A DNA stretch of 64,000 nucleotides, taken from positions 434,236-498,235 of the forward strand of contig NZ_LMLC01000003.1 in the NCBI RefSeq assembly GCF_001421805.1, written 5' to 3'. A program made the translations under genes and the position numbers. A model generated the notes under the pieces. The model searched no databases, was not told where the DNA came from, and saw only the letters and a list, made by a program, of their open reading frames with translations. Source of the DNA: Sphingomonas sp. Leaf34. GTDB lineage: Bacteria; Pseudomonadota; Alphaproteobacteria; Sphingomonadales; Sphingomonadaceae. Below, in pieces: positions 14,983 through 21,995 of this stretch (position 1 is the first letter of the stretch; each line of letters begins with the position of its first letter).

Positions 14983-15648
14983 ATGCCTGCCGCTCATTGC
15001 GTATCATCGCTCGAAGGGACGATACTGCATGCAGATCAAGGCTTTCTCGACCTGCTGAAACGTCGTGAAGACGAAGTGATCGGAATATCCTATCGTCAAA
15101 TCACGGATCCTCGCGATTTGGAACGAAGCGCTGACATGCTGGCGCTATTAAGAGAAGGCGCCGCCCCTGTTCGATTGCAGAAACGATACCTGCGACCTGA
15201 CGGCACCTCCATCGCGGCAAATCTGCTTGTTACCCGCTTCTCGGGCCCTGATCGTTTGATAAGTACGCTGTTCTGGCATGATAACGGCCGCGATCCGCCA
15301 CCGGCTAGGCTCTGGGAGGCAGCGCTTCGGATACGTCATGTACACGACGCTCGTATCAGGCTGTTCGGTGCCGATCTGAGCACTGATCCGATCGGATCAG
15401 TGCTCATCGGCATCTACCTGGCCGAGGCCGAGGGCAGGAGCATTGGGCTGGCCAAGATCGCAACATATGCAGGCATCGCAAACTCGACCGCTGCTCGGTG
15501 GGTCGAAGTGTTGCAGCAGCGCGGGATCGTTGAGGGAGAACACGACGCATTGATTGACCTCCGGTTAAGCCAATCGGGATTAGACCGAGTGGAGGCCATG
15601 CTGGCGACGGTTTATGAGGGAGGCGATGCGGCCGGCATGTTGGCGTAA
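14983..15648 (+). CDS. PAS domain regulator with winged-helix DNA-binding domain
   Basis: Residues about 10-105 form a PAS domain (GTILHADQGFLDLLKRREDE, then RYLRPDGTSIAANL). Residues about 135-215 form a MarR/winged-helix domain (GRSIGLAKIATYAGIANSTA, then RWVEVLQQRGIVE and LIDLRLSQSGLDRV). It would be a ligand- or redox-sensing transcription factor with an N-terminal sensor. GGGAGGG precedes the ATG. A perfect 30 bp palindrome lies within the linker-coding part (15377-15406). No target is known; the cargo signalling genes are candidates. Confidence 0.7.
   Translation: MPAAHCVSSLEGTILHADQGFLDLLKRREDEVIGISYRQITDPRDLERSADMLALLREGAAPVRLQKRYLRPDGTSIAANLLVTRFSGPDRLISTLFWHDNGRDPPPARLWEAALRIRHVHDARIRLFGADLSTDPIGSVLIGIYLAEAEGRSIGLAKIATYAGIANSTAARWVEVLQQRGIVEGEHDALIDLRLSQSGLDRVEAMLATVYEGGDAAGMLA
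15370..15411. repeat. Perfect 30 bp palindrome inside a coding region
   Basis: The half TGAGCACTGATCCGA (15377-15391) is followed directly by its exact complement (15392-15406). The symmetry continues outward as GCCGA/TCGGC after a 2-base bulge on the left (15375-15376). It codes for part of the linker between the PAS and winged-helix domains. Such length is unlikely by chance in coding DNA. It could be an operator of a dimeric regulator or an RNA hairpin. Confidence 0.85.
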
Positions 15649-15844
15649 AGTTTGTGCATAACACCCACGGGCGATGGGTCGCGCGGGGGCGCGCCTAGCC
15701 CCTGGACCTATTGCTGCTGAAATCGAAAGTGCCAAGCTTAACTCCGATCAATTCCATACAGGTAGCATCCGCCCGCTGTCTTGATCTAGATTATTCCCGC
15801 TATGCCTTACGGTGCGCGTTGGAATACGAGACAGGAGGCTGAGG

Positions 15845-15985
15845 ATGAGTCCCGACCAACATAACAGATTAAAGGCGCTTCTTTTGGAAGCGCTGATGAT
15901 AACCGATAAAATGCAGGGGCACGATGTTCTCGCCCTTTACATCGTCCAAGCAATAGATGCCCTGACGCCCAACGTCCGACGATAA
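15845..15985 (+). CDS. 46-residue small helical protein
   Basis: GGAGG lies 6 bases before the ATG, a strong site. The product is two helices: HNRLKALLLEALMITDKM and a second with VLALYIVQAIDAL. Small proteins of this helical type occur widely in sphingomonads without known function. It lies 196 bases after the PAS regulator on the same strand. Confidence 0.5.
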   Translation: MSPDQHNRLKALLLEALMITDKMQGHDVLALYIVQAIDALTPNVRR

Positions 15986-16188
15986 AGGTCTAGCGTCAGG
16001 TGTTCCGCCTGCCTTCCAAGAAGTGGTCAGGCTGCTTTCGTTGCGTATCGGGCTTCCCGCTTGCGTTAACACCTGGACGTTTATGCAGGCGATGTACGCT
16101 CCGCTATAATCGCCTGCGCCGGACAATGAGCCCGTGCGGACCAAGCTTCGCGACGAAACTTTGCTCGTTATCCTAACTCGCGCCTAGA

Positions 16189-16704
16189 TCAAGCGGCGGA
16201 TAGTATCGAGGCGATCCTGTCCGCAAACCCCTTCAGCATCGTGACTTTGCCGAGACCAGCGAGCTTCCGCGGTTCGGGATCGATGGCGCAAAGAGTGCCA
16301 TAGAACGAGCCATCAGCGAGAACGATGGGAAGTGAAACATAGCTTTTAAAACCGTACAGAGCCGGAGCGGGATGGCTTAGCCACTTGGAATTTCCCGCCA
16401 CGTCGTCGATTACCACGGTATTACCATGCTCTCGTATGTCGTTGCAGATAGTCGTTGAAACCCTCAGTTCCTCACCCGGTGACATCCCGAAGTCGATCTG
16501 ATCGACGACTTGACAGGCAATCCACCGTGTATCGGTAACACGAGCAAGGGCGACAAACCCCATTCCGGTTGATGTGGCAAATTCATCTAAAATCTGGCGG
16601 ATACCGTCATCGTCACCGTCGCAAGCGGCGCCATCTGCAAATTCATCGAGCATACTCGTCGTTACCGGTCCCGCGGGAGGACGGCAACTGTTCCCAATTG
16701 TCAC
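16189..16704 (-). CDS. GAF domain protein
   Basis: The product is essentially one GAF domain (residues about 30-170): DDDGIRQILDEFATSTGMGF, then ARVTDTRWIACQVVDQIDFG, a central STTICNDIREHGNTVVIDDV and GFKSYVSLPIVLADGSFYGT. GAF domains bind small ligands or chromophores. No output domain is attached, so it is a stand-alone sensor. The start is a GTG at 16704 with no clear ribosome binding site; the ATG at 16653 is an alternative. It faces the other cargo genes. Confidence 0.7.
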   Translation of the reverse strand: MTIGNSCRPPAGPVTTSMLDEFADGAACDGDDDGIRQILDEFATSTGMGFVALARVTDTRWIACQVVDQIDFGMSPGEELRVSTTICNDIREHGNTVVIDDVAGNSKWLSHPAPALYGFKSYVSLPIVLADGSFYGTLCAIDPEPRKLAGLGKVTMLKGFADRIASILSAA

Positions 16705-16813
16705 GCATCAATTCGTTTTGCTTAGATGCCGCTTTACCGCATTGATGGCGACGAAACTCGGTGCCTTGCACTCCCAGATCGCGTTTCCATCGTTTGATGC
16801 AAACCGAGGATTG

Positions 16814-16984
16814 CTACTTTAACCTTCGTACAGCTTTGCCAACGCTGCAACCGGAAAGCCACGCGAAACGCTCTGACATTTTGTCATGAATTTCAAAGGG
16901 GCATTGGTCCGGAACGCCTTCGCATTGACCGCTTTTCAAGCCCGCTTCATACGCATCGCGTAACAATGGTTCGTCTGGTTTCAT
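16814..16984 (-). CDS. Rmf/CrpP-like small protein
   Basis: The 56-residue product has the ribosome-modulation-factor-like pattern: AYEAGLKSGQ, a CPF motif, then RFAWLSG. Rmf dimerises resting ribosomes; CrpP-like relatives occur on plasmids and mobile elements. I chose the ATG at 16984 because the family begins close to it; an ATG at 17029 would add 15 residues. It is the last cargo gene before the phage J gene and is transcribed away from it. Confidence 0.55.
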   Translation of the reverse strand: MKPDEPLLRDAYEAGLKSGQCEGVPDQCPFEIHDKMSERFAWLSGCSVGKAVRRLK

Positions 16985-17300
16985 TGGATGGTAACGCTCA
17001 AAGCCAGAGATCGGATTGAGCCAGATCAATACAAATTTCGTGCTCGAAGGCGAATCTCGTCTTACGCCCCAGTTGCGGTGCGATCATGAGATTTTAAAGG
17101 CATACGCATTCCCATTTCATCATCGTTTTGACGTCGCAGCGTTGTGTCGGCTATCGCCATCGGCGTTCGCGAAAGCGGAAAGTCCGCTTTCCTTCCCATA
17201 GCGGACATCGCAGGCGGCTTCCGCTTGGGGGGCACGGCTGTCTTGTAGAGACCGTCTCTACAAAACTCGGCCGTAGCTTTTCGCCCGCGCGCGCGCCGAC
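16985..17300. other. Intergenic region between cargo and phage gene J
   Basis: No gene is supported here. It holds a 9 bp hairpin GAAAGCGGA-AAG-TCCGCTTTC (17171-17191) followed by further GCGGAC and AGGCGG fragments, a pattern seen in intergenic repeats of sphingomonads. It also holds the near-perfect palindrome at 17243-17263, and then a GC-only stretch just before the J start. The phage part resumes after the palindrome. Confidence 0.45.
17240..17268. repeat. Palindromic repeat, copy A (left of gene J)
   Basis: TTGTAGAGAC (17243-17252), one base, then the exact complement GTCTCTACAA (17254-17263). The extended 29-base block matches copy B at 19555-19584 at most positions. No T-run follows on either strand, so it does not look like a terminator. 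It lies at the left edge of the J-I-fibre block. Confidence 0.75.
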
Positions 17301-18197
17301 ATGGCGGGCATCATGGCAGCAACTGCACCCTCAACGACCGTCGACCTGTCGCGCCTGCCGGCGCCGACCATCGTCCCGCTGCTCGGTTACGAGACGATCC
17401 TCGCTGCAATGGTCGCGAAGATGCGGGAATTCCTGCCGAGCTTCGATGCCACCGTCGATAGCGATCCCGCGGTCAAGGTGCTGCAGGTCGCGGCGTATCA
17501 CGAAGTCCTGATCCGCCAGGCGGGCGACGATGCCGGCAAGCAATTGCTGGTCGCCTATGCCACCGGCGCGAACCTCGATCATCTCGCCGCCCTGGTCGGG
17601 GTGCCGCGGCTGTCGGTGACCGACGGTACGACGACGATCCCCGAAACCGACGACGCGCTTCGCCAGCGCATCGTCCTCGCTCCCGAGGGCTTCTCGGTCG
17701 CCGGCCCCGAGTTGGCCTATGTGAAGCACGCGAAGGATGCGAGCGGCGACGTCCTCGATGCCAGCGCCACGTCACCGGCCCCCGGCGAAGTGCTGGTGTC
17801 GGTCCTGTCGCGCATCGGCAGCGGCGTCGCTTCGTCTCAATTGCTCGACGCTGTCCGTGCGATCGTCACGGATCCCGCGATCCGCCCGCTGGGCGACGCG
17901 GTCACCGTCGCCTCGGCGAATATCCTGTCGTTCGAGATCGTCGCCGCGCTGCTCACGCTTTCCGGCCCTGATACCGACCTGATCCTGACGGCCGCACGCG
18001 CGGCGCTCGTTGCGTATCTGGCCGACAGCCGCAAGCTCGGCCGCGCGATCACCCGCGTCGGCATCACCGCCGCGCTGAAGGTCGCCGGTGTCATCGACGT
18101 CGACCTGCAGAGCCCGGTCGCGTCGATCGCCTGCGATCTCAGCCAGGCGGGCAACTGCACCGCCATCACGATCCGCCATGGCGGATACACGACGTGA
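17301..18197 (+). CDS. P2 gpJ-like baseplate protein
   Basis: The 298-residue product matches baseplate J: an N-terminal VDLSRLPAPTIVPLLGYETI, then VLQVAAYHEVLIRQAGDDAG, ANLDHLAALVGVPRL and a C-terminal RVGITAALKVAGVIDVDL. gpJ forms the baseplate edge. Starts at 17301 or 17313 are both possible; neither has a good ribosome binding site, which fits loss of the natural upstream gene W. It overlaps I by 4 bases. Confidence 0.85.
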   Translation: MAGIMAATAPSTTVDLSRLPAPTIVPLLGYETILAAMVAKMREFLPSFDATVDSDPAVKVLQVAAYHEVLIRQAGDDAGKQLLVAYATGANLDHLAALVGVPRLSVTDGTTTIPETDDALRQRIVLAPEGFSVAGPELAYVKHAKDASGDVLDASATSPAPGEVLVSVLSRIGSGVASSQLLDAVRAIVTDPAIRPLGDAVTVASANILSFEIVAALLTLSGPDTDLILTAARAALVAYLADSRKLGRAITRVGITAALKVAGVIDVDLQSPVASIACDLSQAGNCTAITIRHGGYTT

Positions 18198-18841
18198 CGC
18201 TGCTGCCCCCCAATGCGACTGCGCTCGAGCGCGCGCTTGAGATTGCGACGTCCCGGATCGGCGACGTCCCGATACCGCTTGCCCCGCTATGGGATCCGGC
18301 CACCTGCCCCGCCGATATCCTGCCCTGGCTCGCCTGGTCCCTCTCGGTCGACCGCTGGGATGCCGACTGGCCGGAAGCGAGGAAGCGCGCGGCTATCGCC
18401 GGCTCGATCGCGTTGCACCGGATCAAGGGCACCCGCGCATCGGTCGAGGCGGTGATCGCCAGCTTCGACGCGCTGATCGAGCTGGTCGAGTGGCATCAGA
18501 CCGCGCCTCGCGGCGCGGCGCACACGTTCGAGGTCGTCATTCCGATGGTGACCGCCCCCGGATCCGCGCCGGGCGGCGCGCGCGCCTCGGTCGCGTTCGT
18601 CGACCAGATCGTGCGCGAGGTGTCGCGCGTGAAGCCGCTGCGCGAACATTTCAAAGTGGTGCAGCTCGTCACGCTCGCCGGTGCGATCGGCGTGCGCGCT
18701 GCCGCCCGGCTTTCCAGCTTCATCCGTGAAAATGCCAACCTCACCATCGACGTATCACCCGAATGGCAGTTCTTCCTCCAGACCGAGGATGGCGAGCCGC
18801 TGGAGGGTGATGACGGCGCTTATCTGGATACCCGCCCATGA
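18194..18841 (+). CDS. P2 gpI-like tail protein
   Basis: The 215-residue product has the gpI pattern: ATALERALEIATSRI, then PATCPADILPWLAWSLSVDR, IAGSIALHRIKGTRASVEAV and FVDQIVREVSRVKPLREHF. gpI is a baseplate component made with J. The start is GTG, overlapping the J stop. The C-terminus is acidic and linker-like. It overlaps the next fibre gene by 4 bases (ATGA). Confidence 0.85.
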   Translation: MTLLPPNATALERALEIATSRIGDVPIPLAPLWDPATCPADILPWLAWSLSVDRWDADWPEARKRAAIAGSIALHRIKGTRASVEAVIASFDALIELVEWHQTAPRGAAHTFEVVIPMVTAPGSAPGGARASVAFVDQIVREVSRVKPLREHFKVVQLVTLAGAIGVRAAARLSSFIRENANLTIDVSPEWQFFLQTEDGEPLEGDDGAYLDTRP

Positions 18842-19353
18842 TCCTCCCCGCGCTTGCGCTCACCATGACGACGCTCGGCCTGCAGCGGTTCACCGCCGCT
18901 CAGGTCGAGGACGATATCGACCTGTCGATCAGCCATGTCGGTCTGACCGATACCGCTTTCGTCGTTGCCCCGACGCTGACCGCGCTGCCGGGCGAATTCC
19001 GCCGCCTCGATACGATCTCGGGGAAGCCCGTCGGCAACAACATCGTCCACATGGTCCTGCGCGACGATGCCGACCTGACCTATGGCGTGCGCGGTCTCGG
19101 CCTGTTCCTTGCCGATGGCACGCTGTTCGCCGTGGTCGGCCAGGTCGAGCGCATTTTCGTCAAGGCGCAGGTTGCATCGTTCCTGCTCGCGATCGACGTC
19201 GCCTTCGGCAGCGCCGGCGCAACGGCAGTCGGCATCCTCGTTGCGACGCTCGCGCCGCAATGGACCCGAATCTGCCGGCTGGCACTCGGCAACGTGGAGC
19301 CCGGGCACACCCCCCTGCCCCCCAGGCCGTTCGCCGAAGCGTCGCACTCGTGA
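18838..19353 (+). CDS. Tail fibre/collar-type protein, N-terminal part with a foreign C-terminus
   Basis: Residues 1-145 look like the conserved base of sphingomonad P2-like fibres: TAAQVEDDIDLSISHVGLTD, NNIVHMVLRDDAD, YGVRGLGLFLADGTLFAVVG, then VASFLLAIDVAFG. After about residue 145 the usual FG-rich fibre continuation is missing and a short Pro/Cys-rich tail follows. A deletion near 19260 has probably removed the receptor-binding part, leaving a 171-residue stub. It may be non-functional. Confidence 0.65.
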   Translation: MILPALALTMTTLGLQRFTAAQVEDDIDLSISHVGLTDTAFVVAPTLTALPGEFRRLDTISGKPVGNNIVHMVLRDDADLTYGVRGLGLFLADGTLFAVVGQVERIFVKAQVASFLLAIDVAFGSAGATAVGILVATLAPQWTRICRLALGNVEPGHTPLPPRPFAEASHS

Positions 19354-19354
19354 C

Positions 19355-19543
19355 GTGGGCGACGTCGCAGTCTGCTTCGGCGACCGCGCCCTTTTCCAAG
19401 GGCTCGGCCGGACCGGAAAACAGTGCGATGTCCTCGCCGTACGCAAGACCTTTGCCTCGGTTCGCTTCGACGACGGCCAGGCACTCCTTTGCCTCGCCGC
19501 CGATTTGCACCCGATCAAACGACGCCCGCGGCCCATGTTCTGA
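19355..19543 (+). CDS. 62-residue small protein with beta-barrel-like pattern
   Basis: A GTG start lies one base after the fibre stop. The product is strand-rich: VGDVAVCFG, then GRTGKQCDVLAVRKTFASVRF and QALLCLAADLHPI. This resembles small SH3/KOW-like barrels. It might be the tail end of a longer gene that lost its start in the deletion. No family can be named with confidence. Confidence 0.4.
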   Translation: MGDVAVCFGDRALFQGLGRTGKQCDVLAVRKTFASVRFDDGQALLCLAADLHPIKRRPRPMF

Positions 19544-19553
19544 CACTCTCGGC

Positions 19554-19584
19554 GGTCTTGTTGAGACGCTCTCTACAAGACCTC
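19554..19584. repeat. Palindromic repeat, copy B (right of fibre gene)
   Basis: GGTCTTGTTGAGA (19554-19566), CGC, then TCTCTACAAGACC (19570-19582): 12 of 13 positions pair. The block aligns with copy A at 17240-17268. With copy A it brackets genes J, I, the truncated fibre and the 62-residue frame (2.3 kb). Confidence 0.75.
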
Positions 19585-19688
19585 AAGGTGGCGTCGGGCC
19601 CGCGGCACCTTCCACCACAGGACTCGTATGATGTTCAGCGCCGCTCCCTCTGCAGCCCGCCATTCTCAGCCATGCACACAGTCAACAG

Positions 19689-19712
19689 CCTGTTCCTCAA
19701 ATCGGGAACAGG
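19689..19712. promoter_or_regulatory. Operator-like inverted repeat upstream of the HTH gene
   Basis: CCTGTTCC (19689-19696), 8 bases, then GGAACAGG (19705-19712), an exact inverted repeat 26 bases before the ATG of the small HTH gene. No T-run follows, so it looks more like a dimer binding site than a terminator. The HTH protein itself is a natural candidate to bind it. Confidence 0.5.
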
Positions 19713-19738
19713 TCGCATTTCCGATTGAGGTCCCTCGT

Positions 19739-20002
19739 ATGATGGGCCTGGACACTGCAGCTGGATTGCTCGGCAAAGGCCGGCTCGCCGACGAACTTTG
19801 TATCACGGTCCGCAATCTGAATTACAAGATCGGCGGAGAGCGCGGCGCATGTGATGCTGACATAATCGCAGCGGCTCGTGGTCTAGAGGAGCGGGCAAAG
19901 CGATTCCTGGCTCATGCGCAGAAGCTGCGCGCCGTCGTGTCGCAAGCCATGTCTCCCTCAGCAAAACAGCCGGGTCTGACTGACTTGGGGATAGCAGCAT
20001 GA
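19739..20002 (+). CDS. Small phage HTH-type DNA-binding protein
   Basis: The 87-residue product has an N-terminal HTH-like unit (LDTAAGLLGKGRLADELCIT, then VRNLNYKIGGERGACDADI) followed by a helical tail with RAKRFLAHAQKLRAVV. Proteins of this layout precede integrases in sphingomonad prophages and probably control integration or excision. Two adjacent ATG codons (19739, 19742) can serve as start. Its stop overlaps the ATG of the next gene. Confidence 0.6.
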   Translation: MMGLDTAAGLLGKGRLADELCITVRNLNYKIGGERGACDADIIAAARGLEERAKRFLAHAQKLRAVVSQAMSPSAKQPGLTDLGIAA

Positions 20003-20169
20003 GCGCCAGAGCCCTTATCCGGCAGGCGGATCTAGCCCGTGTTCTTCGCGCCGCGGAGAAGGTCGGTGTTCCGGTGCGCGTAGAGATCGAGCCCGGCCGG
20101 ATCATCGTTACGACGGGCGCTGGCGTGTTGCCAGTTGGCGCCAATAGCCTGGACGAGATGTTCGCGTGA
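19999..20169 (+). CDS. 56-residue phage protein upstream of integrase
   Basis: The product is a compact alpha/beta unit: RQADLARVLRAAEKVGVPVR, VEIEPGRIIVTTG, then a short C-terminal tail. Small proteins of this form commonly sit between the regulator and the integrase in sphingomonad prophages. It overlaps both neighbours by 4 bases, so regulator, this protein and integrase are translated as one unit. It could be a recombination directionality factor, but it lacks the usual basic wing. Confidence 0.6.
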   Translation: MSARALIRQADLARVLRAAEKVGVPVRVEIEPGRIIVTTGAGVLPVGANSLDEMFA

Positions 20170-21272
20170 AACGGCGTTGGCTGCCAAAGTACGTCAGCAC
20201 GTTCCGCGACCGACATGGGAAGGCCCATTATCGGTATCGCCGGACGGGTTTCGTCACCTACTATTTCAAGAATGATCCAGGGACCGAGGCGTTCCTGACG
20301 GAGCTGCGCGCCTGTAATGACGGCGTCAGCGCCCCTGAAATCGAAGCCGGCGCCAATCGTGCTGTGGTTGGCACGTTCGACGACCTGCTGTCACGCTACT
20401 ACCGCTCGCCAGATTTTCTCGATCCGGGCGAACGAACCCGCGTCGTCTATCGGGGCACGCTGGAACGTTGGCGCGCACGGACCCGCAAGGGACGGCGCTA
20501 TGGCGAGATCATGGTGCGCGAGCTCCAACCGCGACACGTCGAGGCAATGCTTGCCGAGTTGCTGCCGCATCGAACGTCGGCGAACATGCTGCGAAAGCGG
20601 CTCTCGGCGCTGATGAAGTTCGCGATGCGGATCGGGATGGCTGGCAGCAACCCGGTCATCGTCACGCGACCTTTCAAGGTCAGCGGTGGCGGGTTCCATA
20701 GCTGGACCGAGCAAGAAATTGCCGCATACGAGCGCCAACATCCGGTTGGCACCATCGCGCGTTTGGCTTTCGATCTGATGATCTGGACCGGCCAGCGCGG
20801 CGGTGATGCGCGGAAAATGGGACCGGCCAGCGTCCGCGATACGCGCCTCGAGCTCACCCAGGAAAAGACAAAGGTTTTCGTCTCGCTGCCCATCATGCCG
20901 GGCCTGGCGGAATCGATCCTAGCGACGCCGACAGTCGGCGCGATCTTCGTCGTAACGGAATTCGGCAAGCAGTTCTCGGTGAAGGGCTTCGGCAACAAAT
21001 TCCGCCAGTGGTGCGACGAGGCTGGTTTGCCGAACTGCTCGGCCCACGGCCTGCGCAAAGCCGCGGCACGCCGATTCGCCGAGGCTGGCTGCTCGAACCA
21101 AGAGATCAAAGCGTGGACCGGTCACACGACCGACAGCGAGGTCGCGCGCTACACCGCCGCGGCCGACCAGCGCACGTTTTCAGACACTGCCGCAATCAAA
21201 CTTTTGGCTAACCTCGCGGAAAGGTTAGCCAAAGATGCTGCTAAAGCATTGAAATCAGGGGATATAAAATGA
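20166..21272 (+). CDS. int: Tyrosine site-specific integrase
   Basis: The 368-residue protein begins at GTG. Residues about 65-165 form a SAM-like core-binding domain and 175-340 the catalytic domain. I can place Arg211 (TGQR), His294-x-x-Arg297 (SAHGLRKAA), His320 (WTGH) and the nucleophile Tyr329, nine residues after His320 as usual. The gene ends 4 bases before the encoded CCA of tRNA-Arg, the expected place for an integrase using that tRNA as attachment site. Confidence 0.9.
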   Translation: MKRRWLPKYVSTFRDRHGKAHYRYRRTGFVTYYFKNDPGTEAFLTELRACNDGVSAPEIEAGANRAVVGTFDDLLSRYYRSPDFLDPGERTRVVYRGTLERWRARTRKGRRYGEIMVRELQPRHVEAMLAELLPHRTSANMLRKRLSALMKFAMRIGMAGSNPVIVTRPFKVSGGGFHSWTEQEIAAYERQHPVGTIARLAFDLMIWTGQRGGDARKMGPASVRDTRLELTQEKTKVFVSLPIMPGLAESILATPTVGAIFVVTEFGKQFSVKGFGNKFRQWCDEAGLPNCSAHGLRKAAARRFAEAGCSNQEIKAWTGHTTDSEVARYTAAADQRTFSDTAAIKLLANLAERLAKDAAKALKSGDIK

Positions 21273-21276
21273 ATTT

Positions 21277-21353
<77 letters not shown>

Positions 21354-21995
21354 CTGCGGTGAGGTCGCTTAGCAAAGCCTTTCGGGCCGCGCTAGTGAAA
21401 TGACGGTTCAAAAATCTCGGACCGGCTACAGCCAGCGGTAGCGTGTCGGTCAGTTCGAGTGTCATGGATCGGCAGGCCGAAACTGGCAAACCGATCATCC
21501 AGGATGACGCTGTCTCCTACCGGAGGATTGTTCGCCAACTCGATCGGCGTTGCCTCCTTTGCGACAATCATGTTCGTTGACGATCAGCGAGTGCTGCATC
21601 CGGGCACATCTCAGACCGATATCGGCACGAACAGCATAGGCCGGTGCCCGACCGCGGCTGACGAAGACCTATCTCAGCAGCTATCGCTCACGGGATGCTT
21701 GCGGTGTCCGTGGGCACCAAAAGCACGGTGACATATCGTCCGCGCCTTCAGTCAACGCCGCATTTATCCCCGATAACCGCGATCGGTTTGCGCTCTCCTG
21801 CGCTGGACACCGGTCTTCGCTAAGCCGATTGCAGTGTCGTTGTGTCGCATGACGACACGCCGACCCCACTTGCGGTGGGGTGGTTGAAAACCGCAGGGCC
21901 AATCAACACCGTTCCCTTGCTCCGGACCTCGGCGACGGGCCTTCCAATTGAGGACACGCGTATCCGCAATTCGACGGCCCGGTTTTGACCCCGAT
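21354..21995. other. Host intergenic region right of the prophage
   Basis: No convincing gene in 640 bases. A 59-codon minus-strand frame (21392-21571, starting MIVAKEATPIEL) is the best candidate but has no ribosome binding site. A short hairpin CCCCAC-TTGC-GGTGGGG lies near 21863-21880 without a T-run. It may be decayed DNA from earlier insertions at this tRNA. Confidence 0.4.

Larger units (their letters stand above)
1..21276. mobile_element. Defective P2-like prophage with inserted cargo, integrated at tRNA-Arg
   Basis: Recognisable P2-type genes occur in P2 order (N fragment, M, L, X, lysis genes, R, S, J, I, fibre), and a tyrosine integrase abuts the 3' end of tRNA-Arg at 21277. The left end lies outside the window, and I saw no copy of the tRNA 3' end in 1-21000. 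Portal, large terminase, scaffold, V, W, sheath, tube, tape measure and the D/U/T genes are missing. A 6.7 kb non-phage block separates S from J. At least three breakpoints are visible: about 2195, 10.58-17.24 kb and about 19.26 kb. The element therefore looks unable to make particles, though the lysis genes look intact. Confidence 0.85.

Noticed and set aside
15377..15406. The long palindrome as an insertion-sequence end
   Set aside because: It is inside an uninterrupted coding frame and there is no transposase or second copy nearby.
15869..16144. A 91-codon minus-strand frame
   Set aside because: It lies opposite a 46-residue gene with a strong ribosome binding site and shows no motif.
17243..17263. 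Palindrome A as a transcription terminator
   Set aside because: No T-run on either strand, and a related palindrome lies 2.3 kb away, which fits a recombination or binding site better.
1..21276. A phage-tail-like bacteriocin (tailocin)
   Set aside because: Sheath, tube, tape measure, V and W are absent from the window and head genes M and L remain, so the gene set does not fit a tailocin.
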